This document shows positions 1 to 8,757 of a stretch of 64,000 nt of DNA, piece by piece. This DNA comes from an uncultured beta proteobacterium. GTDB taxonomy: Bacteria; Pseudomonadota; Gammaproteobacteria; Burkholderiales; SG8-39. Position 1 is the stretch's first letter, and the number at the start of each line of letters is the position of its first letter. The translations under genes and the position numbers were made by a program. The DNA is taken from assembly GCA_903928055.1 (NCBI GenBank), contig CAIYPG010000068.1:79476-143475 (forward strand), given 5' to 3'. The notes under the pieces are model-generated. The model was given only the letters and a program-made list of their open reading frames with translations, made no database searches and was not told the origin of the DNA.

Positions 1-534
1 GAGTATCTCCGGCAACCTTGAGGAGGGAGTAAGAGTGTTCCAGGCGCTGTAGCGCACACCGTAGTCAGATATCGCGACAGTACCTTCCTGGTCTCCGGCG
101 GCGAAATTGACGGCCTCGACGTTGCTCAACTCCGCCACATTGGAGGAAAGTATTTCGAACGTGGAAGGCGTGGGCTCCAGCGCAAGCACCCTGCCCTTTT
201 CCCCGACCAGGTGCGACATCAGCAAGGTGCAGTAGCCGAAATGCGCGCCGACATCAAGCACGGATTGTCCGGTGCTAACCGATTTCATGATCATCCAGGT
301 TACAGCCTCATCGAACATGCCGTAGGTGTAAAGGGCCTCCGAAGTCACTTCCGGAAGTACGACGGTCATTTGTTTGCCAAAGAACAGCCGTGTCGATACC
401 GGGCCGCTACCCAAGCCATTGCGGGCCGCATGTCGTCGCACAAATGTCCAGATGCCCGGCGTTGCAAGTTTTGCGAGTCGCGGGCGGTGCATCAGCGCGC
501 ACGCGTTGGCAAATTTTGTCTCTAGCGTGTTCAA
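1..534 (-). CDS. FkbM family methyltransferase (3' end beyond window)
   Basis: Probable SAM-dependent O-methyltransferase acting on a glycan. The reading frame continues off the left edge, so only about 178 N-terminal residues are seen. A SAM-binding motif (VLDVGAHFGYCTLLMSHL) lies near residue 90, followed by an acidic strand-2 segment (VLALEP), as in FkbM proteins. The chosen start is TTG at 534, because AGGAG (542-546 on the reverse strand) sits seven bases upstream. The start overlaps the stop of the preceding glycosyltransferase as TTGA. An ATG at 558 is in frame but has a poorer ribosome site. As the last visible gene of the polysaccharide operon it probably methylates a sugar of the repeat unit; the exact position is unknown. 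Confidence 0.8.
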   Translation of the reverse strand, partial: MNTLETKFANACALMHRPRLAKLATPGIWTFVRRHAARNGLGSGPVSTRLFFGKQMTVVLPEVTSEALYTYGMFDEAVTWMIMKSVSTGQSVLDVGAHFGYCTLLMSHLVGEKGRVLALEPTPSTFEILSSNVAELSNVEAVNFAAGDQEGTVAISDYGVRYSAWNTLTPSSRLPEIL

Positions 535-1439
535 TCGGGAACTCCTTGGCTGTGCCATTTCCGGGTTATTACCTGATAAATTTGGTGAAGCACGGACTTG
601 ATGTATTTCACCGGTAAAAGCGCAGCCAAAGCCATTTTTTCCAGAGGGTGCCGGGCAATGCGTCGGTAGGCTGAAAAATACTTTAGCGAATCCAGCAGCA
701 GTAATTGGCACAATTTGGCGCTTATGAAGGTCGTGACACTCTGATCTACATTAGCAGTAGCGGTGTCGGGTGTAACCCTGTTCTCGATCCTCGGATAGAT
801 GCGTGGATAGTGGGTTGTGCGGATGTCGATTGCCACGGTGCCGTCCTGCATGAGGTCAAAAAGGTAATGCATGTCCACGCCATGTGCGCAACCGAAATAA
901 ACATTGAATGGACGCGACAACAAAACCTGGCGGCGGAACAGGCCGTAAATGAGATTTGCCTTGCCTCCGCTTTCTTCCCTCAGGAAGTATTGAATCAGGC
1001 GAAGAGTGCGCAGGCTGGCCATGGGTTTGAAAGGATACTCCCTGCAGATCTTGCCGCCGCCATCCATGCTGACGATTCTGCCAAAGGCCAGCAACGTATC
1101 ACCTTTCACGTGCGGGCTGAGAATCTCAAGCCAGTTCGAATCGCGGACATCATCGTCGGCTGCCCACATGAACAGTTCCGCTCTGGCCTCCTTCAGCACG
1201 AAGTCATAGTTTAAATAGGCGCCACGGTTCTTTTCCTGACGGAAATAGCGCACGCGGCTGTCGCGCGCCTCGTACTTCCTGCAAATTTGTTCCGTATCAT
1301 CATTTGATGCATTGTCGGAAATGATTAGCTCAATGTCCGATAGGGATTGGCCCAGAATGGATTCGATGGCTTCCCCGATGTAGCTGCCTCCGTTGAAGGT
1401 TGGCATGCCGATGCTGATGCGTGGCAGGTTAGCTCCCAT
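531..1439 (-). CDS. Family 2 glycosyltransferase
   Basis: Predicted inverting GT-A glycosyltransferase of about 302 residues that would add one sugar to a lipid-linked repeat unit at the inner membrane face. The N terminus has the GT2 nucleotide-binding strand (PRISIGMPTFNGGSYIGEAI), then a SDNASNDDT motif, and an acidic DXD-like stretch (AADDDV) near residue 100. The start at 1439 is preferred over an upstream ATG at 1466 because AGGAG (1445-1449) lies five bases ahead of it. It overlaps the end of the flippase gene by 11 bases and ends in a 4-base overlap with the FkbM gene. Donor and acceptor cannot be read from sequence. Confidence 0.88.
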   Translation of the reverse strand: MGANLPRISIGMPTFNGGSYIGEAIESILGQSLSDIELIISDNASNDDTEQICRKYEARDSRVRYFRQEKNRGAYLNYDFVLKEARAELFMWAADDDVRDSNWLEILSPHVKGDTLLAFGRIVSMDGGGKICREYPFKPMASLRTLRLIQYFLREESGGKANLIYGLFRRQVLLSRPFNVYFGCAHGVDMHYLFDLMQDGTVAIDIRTTHYPRIYPRIENRVTPDTATANVDQSVTTFISAKLCQLLLLDSLKYFSAYRRIARHPLEKMALAALLPVKYIKSVLHQIYQVITRKWHSQGVPD

Positions 1440-2958
1440 GGCTTCTCCTGGCTTCACCGAAGGCATAGAAAATGCGATTCCTTATTTCCGGTAAGGTCAG
1501 AGTTGTTGCACACAGGCCTACAACTCCTACGAACGCGATGTACAGCAGTTGTCCTGCCATCTGCAATTCTGGCATCAGAGCGACGCCAGCCCAGGTAACC
1601 GCCGTACAGGCTAAGAGCGGCCGCATCACGTCGAAAATGAACCAATTTCCAGCTTCGCCGTCGAGGGCGTCCCGGTGAACCAGTGGCATGGCCGCAATTA
1701 CATAGCCTAGGTTCAGCACCACCCACCCTGTTGCCGCGCCGATTACGCCGAATCGAAACGTAAGGAAGTAGGTGATCGGCACAACCAGAATTAGCGCAAC
1801 TATATTTATAGTCACAGCTAGTCGTGTTTCCCCGGCGGCAAACTGCATCTGGAAGGGAATCTGGACAATGGCATTGAGCAGGGTTCCAATCAGCATGATA
1901 CTCAGTACCGGTGCAGTAAGTGCCGACAGGGTGGCGTTCGAAGTCCATATGAACAACAACTCATGATCAAAGAAAAAGAAGATAGAGGCCACTGGAATAA
2001 TTATCAATGAAACGGCTTGGCATGCAAGGTGATAGAGACTTACGGATAATTTGTGATCAGAACTTGAAGATGCTCTGGCGAGGCGCGGAAACATGGCGCT
2101 GCCAATAGGTCCGACGAGATAGAGAAGCGTATTCGCGATCAGCCAGGCGAGGCTGTAGTAGCCGAATTGGTCCAGCGTCAGCAACTGACTCAGGATCAAC
2201 TTGTCAAACTGAGTCATGATCGCGCCGAGGATGGCAATCGTGGCCAGACCTGCTGTATAGCGCCATCGTGCATGCAGCAGGACGAGATCGAATTCGGGCC
2301 TGCCGTTGCAGTGAGGAAGTGCCCGCCACAGAACGATGGCGAGGACGAGCGTTTGCAGACCGTTGACAAGCGCCTGCCAGATAAAGAATGCCTCTGCGGT
2401 TGGTGACAGCCACCACAATACGACGAGGCTTCCAATGCCACGCGCGGTGGCGAAACTCGCAAGCACAATATTGAGAAATACCTGGCGCTCCAACCCCATC
2501 AGGCCGCCGGCATACAGCCCCGACGGCCATTGTGCCGCCAGCGCCACGGCCATGAGTTGCAGGGCCGTACTGACCGCGGACGGAGTCAGACCGACTGGAC
2601 GAAGCCAGCGGCCGGCAATTACTTCAGAGGCCAGCGCTAGTGACGACGCTGCGCCAATACCCAGGCACCAATAAGGAAGTTCGAAAGTGCGAAGAAGGTT
2701 TCTCAGACCGCTTGTTTCGAATTCATTGACGCGCGATTGGGCCAGTTCCCTGTTCAGGGTCGTGCTGAATCCGAGATCAAGGATGTTGGCGAGTGAACTT
2801 AGCATCAGGAAGATTCCGACCAGGCCGTAGTTCTCCGCGCCCATGGCACGTATATATAGGGGAACAAATGCGATCGACATCAGCACCGACCAGCTCTTGC
2901 CTGCAAAGTTGGCGGCGATGTTCAGCTTTAGCGAAGGCAACTGCCTCATTGCCGACAC
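1429..2958 (-). CDS. Wzx-type oligosaccharide flippase (MATE/MVF superfamily)
   Basis: Polytopic membrane protein of about 509 residues, the usual length for Wzx/RfbX flippases that move undecaprenyl-linked repeat units to the periplasm. The N terminus (LNIAANFAGKSWSVLMSIAF) and the following GAENYGLVGIFLMLSSLANILDLG segment are typical of polysaccharide biosynthesis transporters, and about a dozen hydrophobic segments follow. The start is GTG at 2958; an ATG at 2949 is equally possible and neither has a strong ribosome site. It is separated from the upstream CmcI-like gene by 112 bases. Codon use is more A+T-rich than in the window's housekeeping genes, as is common for O-antigen genes. Substrate identity is inferred only from the operon. 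Confidence 0.85.
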   Translation of the reverse strand: MSAMRQLPSLKLNIAANFAGKSWSVLMSIAFVPLYIRAMGAENYGLVGIFLMLSSLANILDLGFSTTLNRELAQSRVNEFETSGLRNLLRTFELPYWCLGIGAASSLALASEVIAGRWLRPVGLTPSAVSTALQLMAVALAAQWPSGLYAGGLMGLERQVFLNIVLASFATARGIGSLVVLWWLSPTAEAFFIWQALVNGLQTLVLAIVLWRALPHCNGRPEFDLVLLHARWRYTAGLATIAILGAIMTQFDKLILSQLLTLDQFGYYSLAWLIANTLLYLVGPIGSAMFPRLARASSSSDHKLSVSLYHLACQAVSLIIIPVASIFFFFDHELLFIWTSNATLSALTAPVLSIMLIGTLLNAIVQIPFQMQFAAGETRLAVTINIVALILVVPITYFLTFRFGVIGAATGWVVLNLGYVIAAMPLVHRDALDGEAGNWFIFDVMRPLLACTAVTWAGVALMPELQMAGQLLYIAFVGVVGLCATTLTLPEIRNRIFYAFGEARRSHGS

Positions 2959-3070
2959 GATCTTTCGCTTCGGCAGATTTTTTGTGGAGGGAGGCCGATC
3001 ATTGTCGGGAGTTGCTGCAGAGACAGAAGATATGGCCGAGATAGAGGCGTTCGGCTGTGATCGCTTTCAC

Positions 3071-3835
3071 TCAGGTTCGTCGCAGCCATGCGCCTGGCCA
3101 ATGGGTGATGTTGGATTCAAGACGGCTTTCATTGAAGAGCCATGGTGGTTGTTCCAATACAAACTCCGGATGGCTGGCCGCGAAAATACGCGCAGCCTCC
3201 GATGGATTGTCAGTCTTCCAGTCGGGTTTGCCGCGTGGCACATCGGCAAGGTCGTACATGATGCCGTCGGTCGCCACGATGTAGGAACCCGGTGTCACCA
3301 GGCCGGCATAGGCATCCAGTTCTCCAAGAACATGATTTTTGCTGTGATCCGAGTCAAGGATCACCAGCACGCGTTCCCCCGGCTTGACTAGTCCCGCGAC
3401 CTCACGCACGGTTTCCAGTGCGGTTGATGAACGCTCGATCAGGGTAATGTACCCAGCAAGGGGGTGCGCTTCAATGGCCGCCCGGTTGTGCGGCCTGATT
3501 TCAATATCAATGCCGACAATTCGTCCCTTGTCTAATGCTTTGCATAAGCTGGCGTAGAAAATGAGCGAGCCGCCGTGAGCCACTCCAGTTTCGATAATGA
3601 CGTCTGGTTGCAATCGGGAAATTACTTCCTGAATGCGGATCATGTCCTCGGGCAACTGGATGACCGGTCGTCCCATCCAACTGAAGGTGTACTGGTATTT
3701 CTGATTCCATCCGACCCTTACCCATTGTCGGGAGATGCTGGCAAATGCTTCCCTGCTGTACAGGCCGAGCACGCGGGTCATGCCAGCATCCTCTTCTGTC
3801 AGGGTGTTCTTGTCGGTGTCTATAATTATCTTCAT
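3071..3835 (-). CDS. CmcI-like cephalosporin hydroxylase/rhamnosyl O-methyltransferase family protein
   Basis: A 254-residue protein of the CmcI family. Despite the family name, members in polysaccharide clusters are class I SAM-dependent methyltransferases. It shows ETGVAHGGSLIFYASLCKAL near residue 100, the sugar O-methylase variant of the SAM-binding loop, then an acidic VGIDIE strand end and a VILDSDHSKNHVL segment with the metal-binding acidic and histidine residues. The start overlaps the stop of the upstream methyltransferase as ATGA, indicating translational coupling. In this operon the likely role is O-methylation of a sugar such as rhamnose; the position is not predictable. Confidence 0.8.
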   Translation of the reverse strand: MKIIIDTDKNTLTEEDAGMTRVLGLYSREAFASISRQWVRVGWNQKYQYTFSWMGRPVIQLPEDMIRIQEVISRLQPDVIIETGVAHGGSLIFYASLCKALDKGRIVGIDIEIRPHNRAAIEAHPLAGYITLIERSSTALETVREVAGLVKPGERVLVILDSDHSKNHVLGELDAYAGLVTPGSYIVATDGIMYDLADVPRGKPDWKTDNPSEAARIFAASHPEFVLEQPPWLFNESRLESNITHWPGAWLRRT

Positions 3836-5028
3836 TTCACGTCCACGAAGTTCGCTTGGATGCCATTGCTCTTGAGCAGGGCGGTATTTTCCTGCCGGTA
3901 ATTCGGGTTCATCAGCACGATGTCTGTAATGCCGCGTCTTGGAAGATCGCGATAGTCCACGATGGGGTGCCCCGATCCTGGAATGAAACGTCCCTGCTTG
4001 CGCGGATTGAGATCAACGACACAATCGAGCAGTTTGCAGTCAGGGTCAATAAGGTTGGCAAAAGTTGCGCCTTTCGCACCGGCGCCCCAAAGGCAGATTT
4101 TCCCCTTCTCCGCGTAGTGGCGTATTTTAGTTTTCCACTTCTGCAGCAGTGAGGATTCTGCGGTGGCGTACTCGCGTGCCTGCTCCAGCAGATTGTCCTT
4201 GCGTGGGACGGCATGAACTGGCGTTTCAGCAGGCGTGGCCTCGATGAGTTGATACTGTCCGTCAAACAGATGCCGGGTTGATGCGACGTGAAATCCAGAC
4301 AACTCAAACGCGGTCGCCAGGGATCGTTCAGTGAACAGAGAACAATGCTCGTAGAAGAAGTCCCAGAAAACCCTGCCGGCAAGTATCCATTCCACGCACG
4401 GTGTTTCAAAAAACACCTTGGCATGATGCTTGTTTCCGACAGCCTCGCGCACTGCTCCGAGTAGTTCCAGTGGACGCGCAAGGTGCTCGATGACATGGCG
4501 GCAGACGATGATATCGCCCGGTTCGTCGGCCCAGCGCTTATCGTAGGTCTGGGCGACGAATTGGACGCGCCCATCGAGGTCGGATTCCGGCCCGAGATAA
4601 CTTGGGTCGTAGCCGATGCCGGTGTTATTCGAGCCGGGATAGGCGACAAGCTTGCGCAGGAATCCACCTTTTCCGCAGCCGACTTCGATGATGCGATTGT
4701 GGTGGACTCCACGTTCCATGACCAGATACCGGGCCAATTCGTTAAGATAGTCGTCGAAAATGCCCGAGCAGTCCTGGGTGTTGTCGTAGCCAGCGCCATA
4801 GGACAGCCGGGATGCATCAAAGCTGTGGTTGAATACAAAACCGCAGTCCAGGCATGCGCGCATATCCAGGTCGCCACGCGCAATGCACCGGGCGGCTTCC
4901 ATTGACTCGAACAGAAGATTCTGGTGCACCGGGACTCCGGTACGGCGAACAAACGTTTCGCACCTTGATGCCCCGCACACGGGGCATGGGGCCGCCGATT
5001 CCATGGCGATGGGGTCAGGCCTGCTCAT
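3832..5028 (-). CDS. Class I SAM methyltransferase with zinc-finger N terminus and C-methyltransferase C-terminal domain
   Basis: Protein of 398 residues built like NDP-hexose C-methyltransferases. An N-terminal zinc-type region (CPVCG near residue 15 and a second CLDCGFVF pair near residue 60) is followed by a SAM domain with IIEVGCGKGGFLRKL near residue 115 and a Rossmann-like C-terminal domain (ICLWGAGAKGATFANL, then IVLMNPNYRQE). It is the second protein of this plan in the operon; the other lies at 6467-7696. It overlaps the preceding reductase gene by 14 bases and the following gene by 4. It could methylate carbon of a keto-sugar, or act in sugar side-chain chemistry; C- versus O-methylation is not proven. 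Confidence 0.78.
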   Translation of the reverse strand: MSRPDPIAMESAAPCPVCGASRCETFVRRTGVPVHQNLLFESMEAARCIARGDLDMRACLDCGFVFNHSFDASRLSYGAGYDNTQDCSGIFDDYLNELARYLVMERGVHHNRIIEVGCGKGGFLRKLVAYPGSNNTGIGYDPSYLGPESDLDGRVQFVAQTYDKRWADEPGDIIVCRHVIEHLARPLELLGAVREAVGNKHHAKVFFETPCVEWILAGRVFWDFFYEHCSLFTERSLATAFELSGFHVASTRHLFDGQYQLIEATPAETPVHAVPRKDNLLEQAREYATAESSLLQKWKTKIRHYAEKGKICLWGAGAKGATFANLIDPDCKLLDCVVDLNPRKQGRFIPGSGHPIVDYRDLPRRGITDIVLMNPNYRQENTALLKSNGIQANFVDVK

Positions 5029-5920
5029 GACTCTTCCACCAATTTATGGTGCGCAGCATTCCCTCATCGAGACCAATTCGCGGAAACCAGCCCAGTTCAG
5101 TTTTAAGTCGGCGGATGTTTGCCGCCAGTGTTTGAGGAGATCCGTCGGTAAGGGTCGGCTCCAGCCGGATCAAATCGGGCTTACCCAGCTGATTGGCGAT
5201 GGCACTGACCAGTTCACCGATTCTGACTGGTTCACCGCGGGCAATGTTGAGTGCGCCGGATAGTTTGCTGTCCAGCAGGGCGGCGAACGCATCCGCAGCG
5301 TCCTCCACATACAGGAAATCGCGCCGCTGCTCGCCGCTGGAGCACCGTGCTGGTTTGTTGTGCAAAAGATTCGTTATGACGTGAGGAACCAGGCGCCCGG
5401 GCTTTTCTCCTGGACCGAACAGATAGAAGATGCGGCCCCAGGCGCTGTTCAATCCGGTAGCGGCCGAATGCGCTGCAAGCAATTCACTGAGTGCATGCTT
5501 GCAAGTGCCATAGACACTGGCTGGTCTCAATGGTGTGCAGTCTTCATCACATATGCCACTGGACCAGTCGTACTCGGCACAGGTACCCGCGAAAACCGCG
5601 CGCCGCCCTCCGTGTTCCGTAAATGCCCGCAACAGGCCCAGGCTGGTCTCGACCCAGGCGACATTGGCGGGGGATTCCCAATAACGACCGTGTTCGGTGT
5701 ACCACGCAAAATGCAGCAAATGGGTTGGCTTCACCAAAGCCATGAGACTGCGATATGCCGAGGCATCAAACAGGTCAGCGCGATGCCAAGTCACATCGGG
5801 CACGTTGCCGATTTGATCCCGGGAAGAAACGGCATGGATCTCAAATCCACGTGCTTTCAGGCTGGGCAAGGTGTGCCGGCCGATGAACCCGCTTGCTCCA
5901 GTCAGCATAACGCGTTTCAT
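5015..5920 (-). CDS. NAD(P)-dependent epimerase/dehydratase, probable NDP-4-keto-sugar reductase
   Basis: Short-chain dehydrogenase-like sugar nucleotide enzyme of 301 residues. It has the N-terminal nucleotide site (LTGASGFIGRHTL) and the catalytic tyrosine-lysine pair (SVYGTCKHAL) near residue 135. Length and the YGxxK form fit 4-keto reductases or epimerases. It begins with an ATGA overlap after a 3,5-epimerase-like gene and lies downstream of rfbF, rfbG and a C-methyltransferase. A final C4 ketone reduction of a CDP-linked methylated 6-deoxyhexose is therefore the simplest role. That assignment is inference; the sequence shows only the superfamily. Confidence 0.75.
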   Translation of the reverse strand: MKRVMLTGASGFIGRHTLPSLKARGFEIHAVSSRDQIGNVPDVTWHRADLFDASAYRSLMALVKPTHLLHFAWYTEHGRYWESPANVAWVETSLGLLRAFTEHGGRRAVFAGTCAEYDWSSGICDEDCTPLRPASVYGTCKHALSELLAAHSAATGLNSAWGRIFYLFGPGEKPGRLVPHVITNLLHNKPARCSSGEQRRDFLYVEDAADAFAALLDSKLSGALNIARGEPVRIGELVSAIANQLGKPDLIRLEPTLTDGSPQTLAANIRRLKTELGWFPRIGLDEGMLRTINWWKSHEQA

Positions 5921-6447
5921 GAAATGAAATCCGGGTAGGTGCTGTCGCGCTCACTGATCATGCTAATTTCAGCCGGCCAGCGAATGCCGAATGCCGGATC
6001 ATTCCAGCGAAAGCCGCGTGTTCCGTGCGGCTGGTAGGCAGGGGTGATCTCGTACAGGACTTCGCTGTCATCCTGTAGGGTCAGGAAGCCGTGCGCACAT
6101 CCGGCCGGAACGTACAGGGCAAGCCGGTTATCAGCCGATAGTTCTGCCGAGATCCATTTCAGGAAGGTGGGCGATTCCTTCCTGAGATCGACGATGACGT
6201 CATGAATCGCACCCGTGGTGCATCGGACCAGCTTGGTTTCTTCGTTTGGGGCTGCCTGAAAGTGCATGCCTCTCAGCGTCCCCTTGGAGCGATTGTAGGA
6301 GATGCTGGATTGGACAAATGATGAAACCAGTCCGGCCCTGCTGAATTCTTCCTGGCAAAGGGTCCGCGCGAAAAAACCGCGCTCATCCTCAAGGCGCTCG
6401 GGTTTTACGAGGTAGACGCCCTCCAGTTCAGATTCGGAAAATATCAT
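5917..6447 (-). CDS. dTDP-4-dehydrorhamnose 3,5-epimerase family protein (second copy)
   Basis: A 176-residue RmlC-type cupin that epimerises carbons next to the C4 ketone of a nucleotide-linked 4-keto-6-deoxy sugar. It keeps the catalytic histidine region (GTLRGMHFQ near residue 60), the PAGCAHGFLTL strand and the WNDPAFGIRWP tail, with a tyrosine in PAYQPHGT. It is clearly diverged from the true rfbC at 12527-13069, so two epimerases of different substrate range are likely. Its place between a C-methyltransferase and a reductase points to the CDP-sugar branch. It is 19 bases from the upstream gene and overlaps the downstream one by 4. Confidence 0.85.
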   Translation of the reverse strand: MIFSESELEGVYLVKPERLEDERGFFARTLCQEEFSRAGLVSSFVQSSISYNRSKGTLRGMHFQAAPNEETKLVRCTTGAIHDVIVDLRKESPTFLKWISAELSADNRLALYVPAGCAHGFLTLQDDSEVLYEITPAYQPHGTRGFRWNDPAFGIRWPAEISMISERDSTYPDFIS

Positions 6448-6466
6448 CCGCTGTTTGACGCCTGCA

Positions 6467-7696
6467 CTAGAGAACCGCGAGTTCAGGAATAGGCACCACG
6501 AATTGGCCGCCCCATGTGCGCACGATGCTCATCTGCGACATGATTTCATCCCTGAGATTCCAGGGAAGTATGAGAATGTAGTCTGGGCGCTCCTCGGTGA
6601 TCCGGTCTGGATGGTGGATCGGAATATGCGTGCCCGGCAGGAGCCGCCCCTGCTTGTGTTCGCTGCGGTCCACCGTGAAATCGAGGAAGTCGGTACGAAT
6701 GCCGCAGTAGTTCAGCAAGGTATTTCCTTTGGCCGGGGCGCCATAGCCCACGATGCGTTTTCCGGCTTTCTTGGAGGTGATCAGGAATTCCAGCAAAGCT
6801 CGTTTGGTGCGTTGCACCTGTTCGGAAAATTTCCGATAGGTCAGTGCCGACTCAATTCCCTGGCTCAATTCATCATCCAGCAGAATACGCACCCTGAATG
6901 ACTCGGCATGGCTGGATGCTACGGGGCAGGCGTAAACACGGAGTGATCCGCCGTGGGTAGGGAGCTGCTCGACGTCGAAAATTCTCAGTCCATGGGCGGC
7001 GAGCACCCTGTGCACCGTGGCAAAGGAGAAATACGAAAAATGCTCGTGATAAATGGTGTCGAACTGGTTTTCTTGTATCAGGCGCAATAAATGGGGGAAT
7101 TCCAGAGTGAGCGTTCCTGAGGGACGAAGTAACCGGGCCAGCCCGGCAACAAAATCATTCAGATTCGGAACGTGGGCCAGAACGTTGTTTGCAACGATGA
7201 GGTCAGCGGATTGTCCCTGTTCTGCCAACTCCTCGGCGAGTGCGACCCCAAAAAAGCGGCTGATTGTGGGAACACCTTTGGCGATTGCAGCCGCAGCGAC
7301 ATTGCGTGCTGGCTCGATTCCAAGGACCGGGATATTGGCCGCTTGGAAATATTGCAGTAGATATCCGTCATTGCTGGCGATTTCGACGACCAGGCTTTTG
7401 GCATCCAGTTTTTGCCGCCCGATTGCCCCATCCACATATTGCCTGGCATGCTCAAGCCAGGAGTCGGAGTAAGAGGAGAAATAAGCGTAATCTCCGAAAA
7501 TCCTTTCCGGGCTCTCGAATTCTTCGAGCTGTACCAGCCAGCATTGTTCGCAGACGAACGCGTGCAGCGGAAAGAACGGCTCCATACGCTGGGATGCAGA
7601 CGCTTCTACATAGGCATTGGACAATGGTGACATGCCCAGGTCGCAAAAGGACAGCGTGAGCGGGGCCCGGCAGAAACGGCAGGCGGGGGGCGTCAT
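6467..7696 (-). CDS. Sugar-nucleotide C-methyltransferase (NDP-hexose 3-C-methyltransferase type)
   Basis: A 409-residue protein with the three-part layout of TylC3/EryBIII-type C-methyltransferases. It has a zinc-binding N terminus (CRFC at the start and CEQCWLVQL near residue 50), a SAM domain (LVVEIASNDGYLLQYF near residue 100) and a C-terminal domain (IVGYGAPAKGNTLLNYC) with an aspartate-rich end. It follows rfbG with an ATGA overlap. Known relatives add a methyl to C3 of dTDP- or CDP-4-keto-6-deoxy sugars. Here the adjacent rfbF-rfbG pair suggests a CDP substrate. Activity on other sugars of the operon cannot be excluded. Confidence 0.83.
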   Translation of the reverse strand: MTPPACRFCRAPLTLSFCDLGMSPLSNAYVEASASQRMEPFFPLHAFVCEQCWLVQLEEFESPERIFGDYAYFSSYSDSWLEHARQYVDGAIGRQKLDAKSLVVEIASNDGYLLQYFQAANIPVLGIEPARNVAAAAIAKGVPTISRFFGVALAEELAEQGQSADLIVANNVLAHVPNLNDFVAGLARLLRPSGTLTLEFPHLLRLIQENQFDTIYHEHFSYFSFATVHRVLAAHGLRIFDVEQLPTHGGSLRVYACPVASSHAESFRVRILLDDELSQGIESALTYRKFSEQVQRTKRALLEFLITSKKAGKRIVGYGAPAKGNTLLNYCGIRTDFLDFTVDRSEHKQGRLLPGTHIPIHHPDRITEERPDYILILPWNLRDEIMSQMSIVRTWGGQFVVPIPELAVL

Positions 7697-8757
7697 TGGA
7701 GGCTCATATATTGGTCGATTTGTCGCTCGGTCAGTGCCCTCATGTTTGTGCCTTCAGCATGAGCTCGATACCATTCGATTGTCCAGGCAACGGCGGCATC
7801 GAAGTCGAGGCGGGGGCGCCAACCCAGGCGTGTTCTGGCTTTGCTGGCATCAAGGAATAGCAGCTTGGTTTCGTGCGGGTGATCACCGCCCACATGTTCA
7901 AATCGGGCGCCATTCCCCCAGAGTTGTGCCGCACGATCTGCAACGACTCCCACACTAACCTGGCTCTCTGCATCAGGACCGAAATTCCACGCTTCCGCAA
8001 ACATGGGTCCCTGGACGAAGAGTTTTTCCGCCAAATTCAGGTAACCGGCTAGCGGATCAAGTACATGCTGCCAAGGGCGGACCGCCCCTGGATTGCGCAG
8101 TTGTGCCGGGCGACTTTTTGAAAATGCGTGGACTAGATCCGGTAACAATCTGTCCTCGGACCAGTCGCCGCCGCCGATGACATTGCCGGCCCGGGCTGAC
8201 GCTACGGCTGTGGTCTGGTCATCCGGGGCGGAGAAATAAGATCGCCGGAAGGCGGCGGTGACAATTTCTGCGCAAGCCTTACTGCTCGAATAGGGATCGA
8301 AGCCCCCCAGCGGATCGGCTTCAGTGTAACCGCGTCCTGGATTTTGATCCTCGTAGCATTTGTCGGTGGTGACCACGAGCGCAGCACGAATACTCTTCGT
8401 GCTGCGCACTGCCTCCAGCACGTGCGCAGTTCCCATGATGTTGGTGGCGAATGTGTTCAGCGGCTGCTGGTAGGAGCGTCGCACCAGTGATTGCGCGGCC
8501 AGATGAAGTACGATCTCCGGTTGCTTGGCGTTGAGCTTGGCGTTAACCGTCGCAGCATCCTTAATGTCAACGAAGCTGCTGTCCATTGATCTGGCAACAT
8601 CTGCAAGTTCGAACAGATTGGGGCGTGTTTCAGGCGGAAGTGCCAGCCCGGAAACTTGAGCTCCCATTCGCTGCAACCAGAGCGATATCCACGCCCCTTT
8701 GAAACCCGTGTGTCCGGTAACGAGGACGCGTTTTCCTTTCCAAAACCCGGGAGTCAT
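7693..8757 (-). CDS. rfbG: CDP-glucose 4,6-dehydratase
   Basis: Converts CDP-glucose to CDP-4-keto-6-deoxyglucose in the cytoplasm using tightly bound NAD. The start at 8757 gives 354 residues, the family length, and forms an ATGA overlap with rfbF; an upstream in-frame ATG at 8790 would lie deep within rfbF. The cofactor site is [18 protein letters not shown], where the HTGFKG variant is typical of CDP-glucose dehydratases. The YSSSK catalytic pair lies near residue 155. Pairing with the cytidylyltransferase supports the assignment. No rfbH is present in the window, so the product is probably not turned into a 3,6-dideoxyhexose by the classical route. Confidence 0.93.
   Translation of the reverse strand: MTPGFWKGKRVLVTGHTGFKGAWISLWLQRMGAQVSGLALPPETRPNLFELADVARSMDSSFVDIKDAATVNAKLNAKQPEIVLHLAAQSLVRRSYQQPLNTFATNIMGTAHVLEAVRSTKSIRAALVVTTDKCYEDQNPGRGYTEADPLGGFDPYSSSKACAEIVTAAFRRSYFSAPDDQTTAVASARAGNVIGGGDWSEDRLLPDLVHAFSKSRPAQLRNPGAVRPWQHVLDPLAGYLNLAEKLFVQGPMFAEAWNFGPDAESQVSVGVVADRAAQLWGNGARFEHVGGDHPHETKLLFLDASKARTRLGWRPRLDFDAAVAWTIEWYRAHAEGTNMRALTERQIDQYMSLQ

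Noticed and set aside
2204..2530. 108-residue open frame inside the flippase gene (and many similar long shadow frames, such as 26373-27899 within the ggt-like gene)
   Set aside because: They overlap clear family genes on the same or opposite strand, lack ribosome sites and show no domain; they follow from high GC codon bias.
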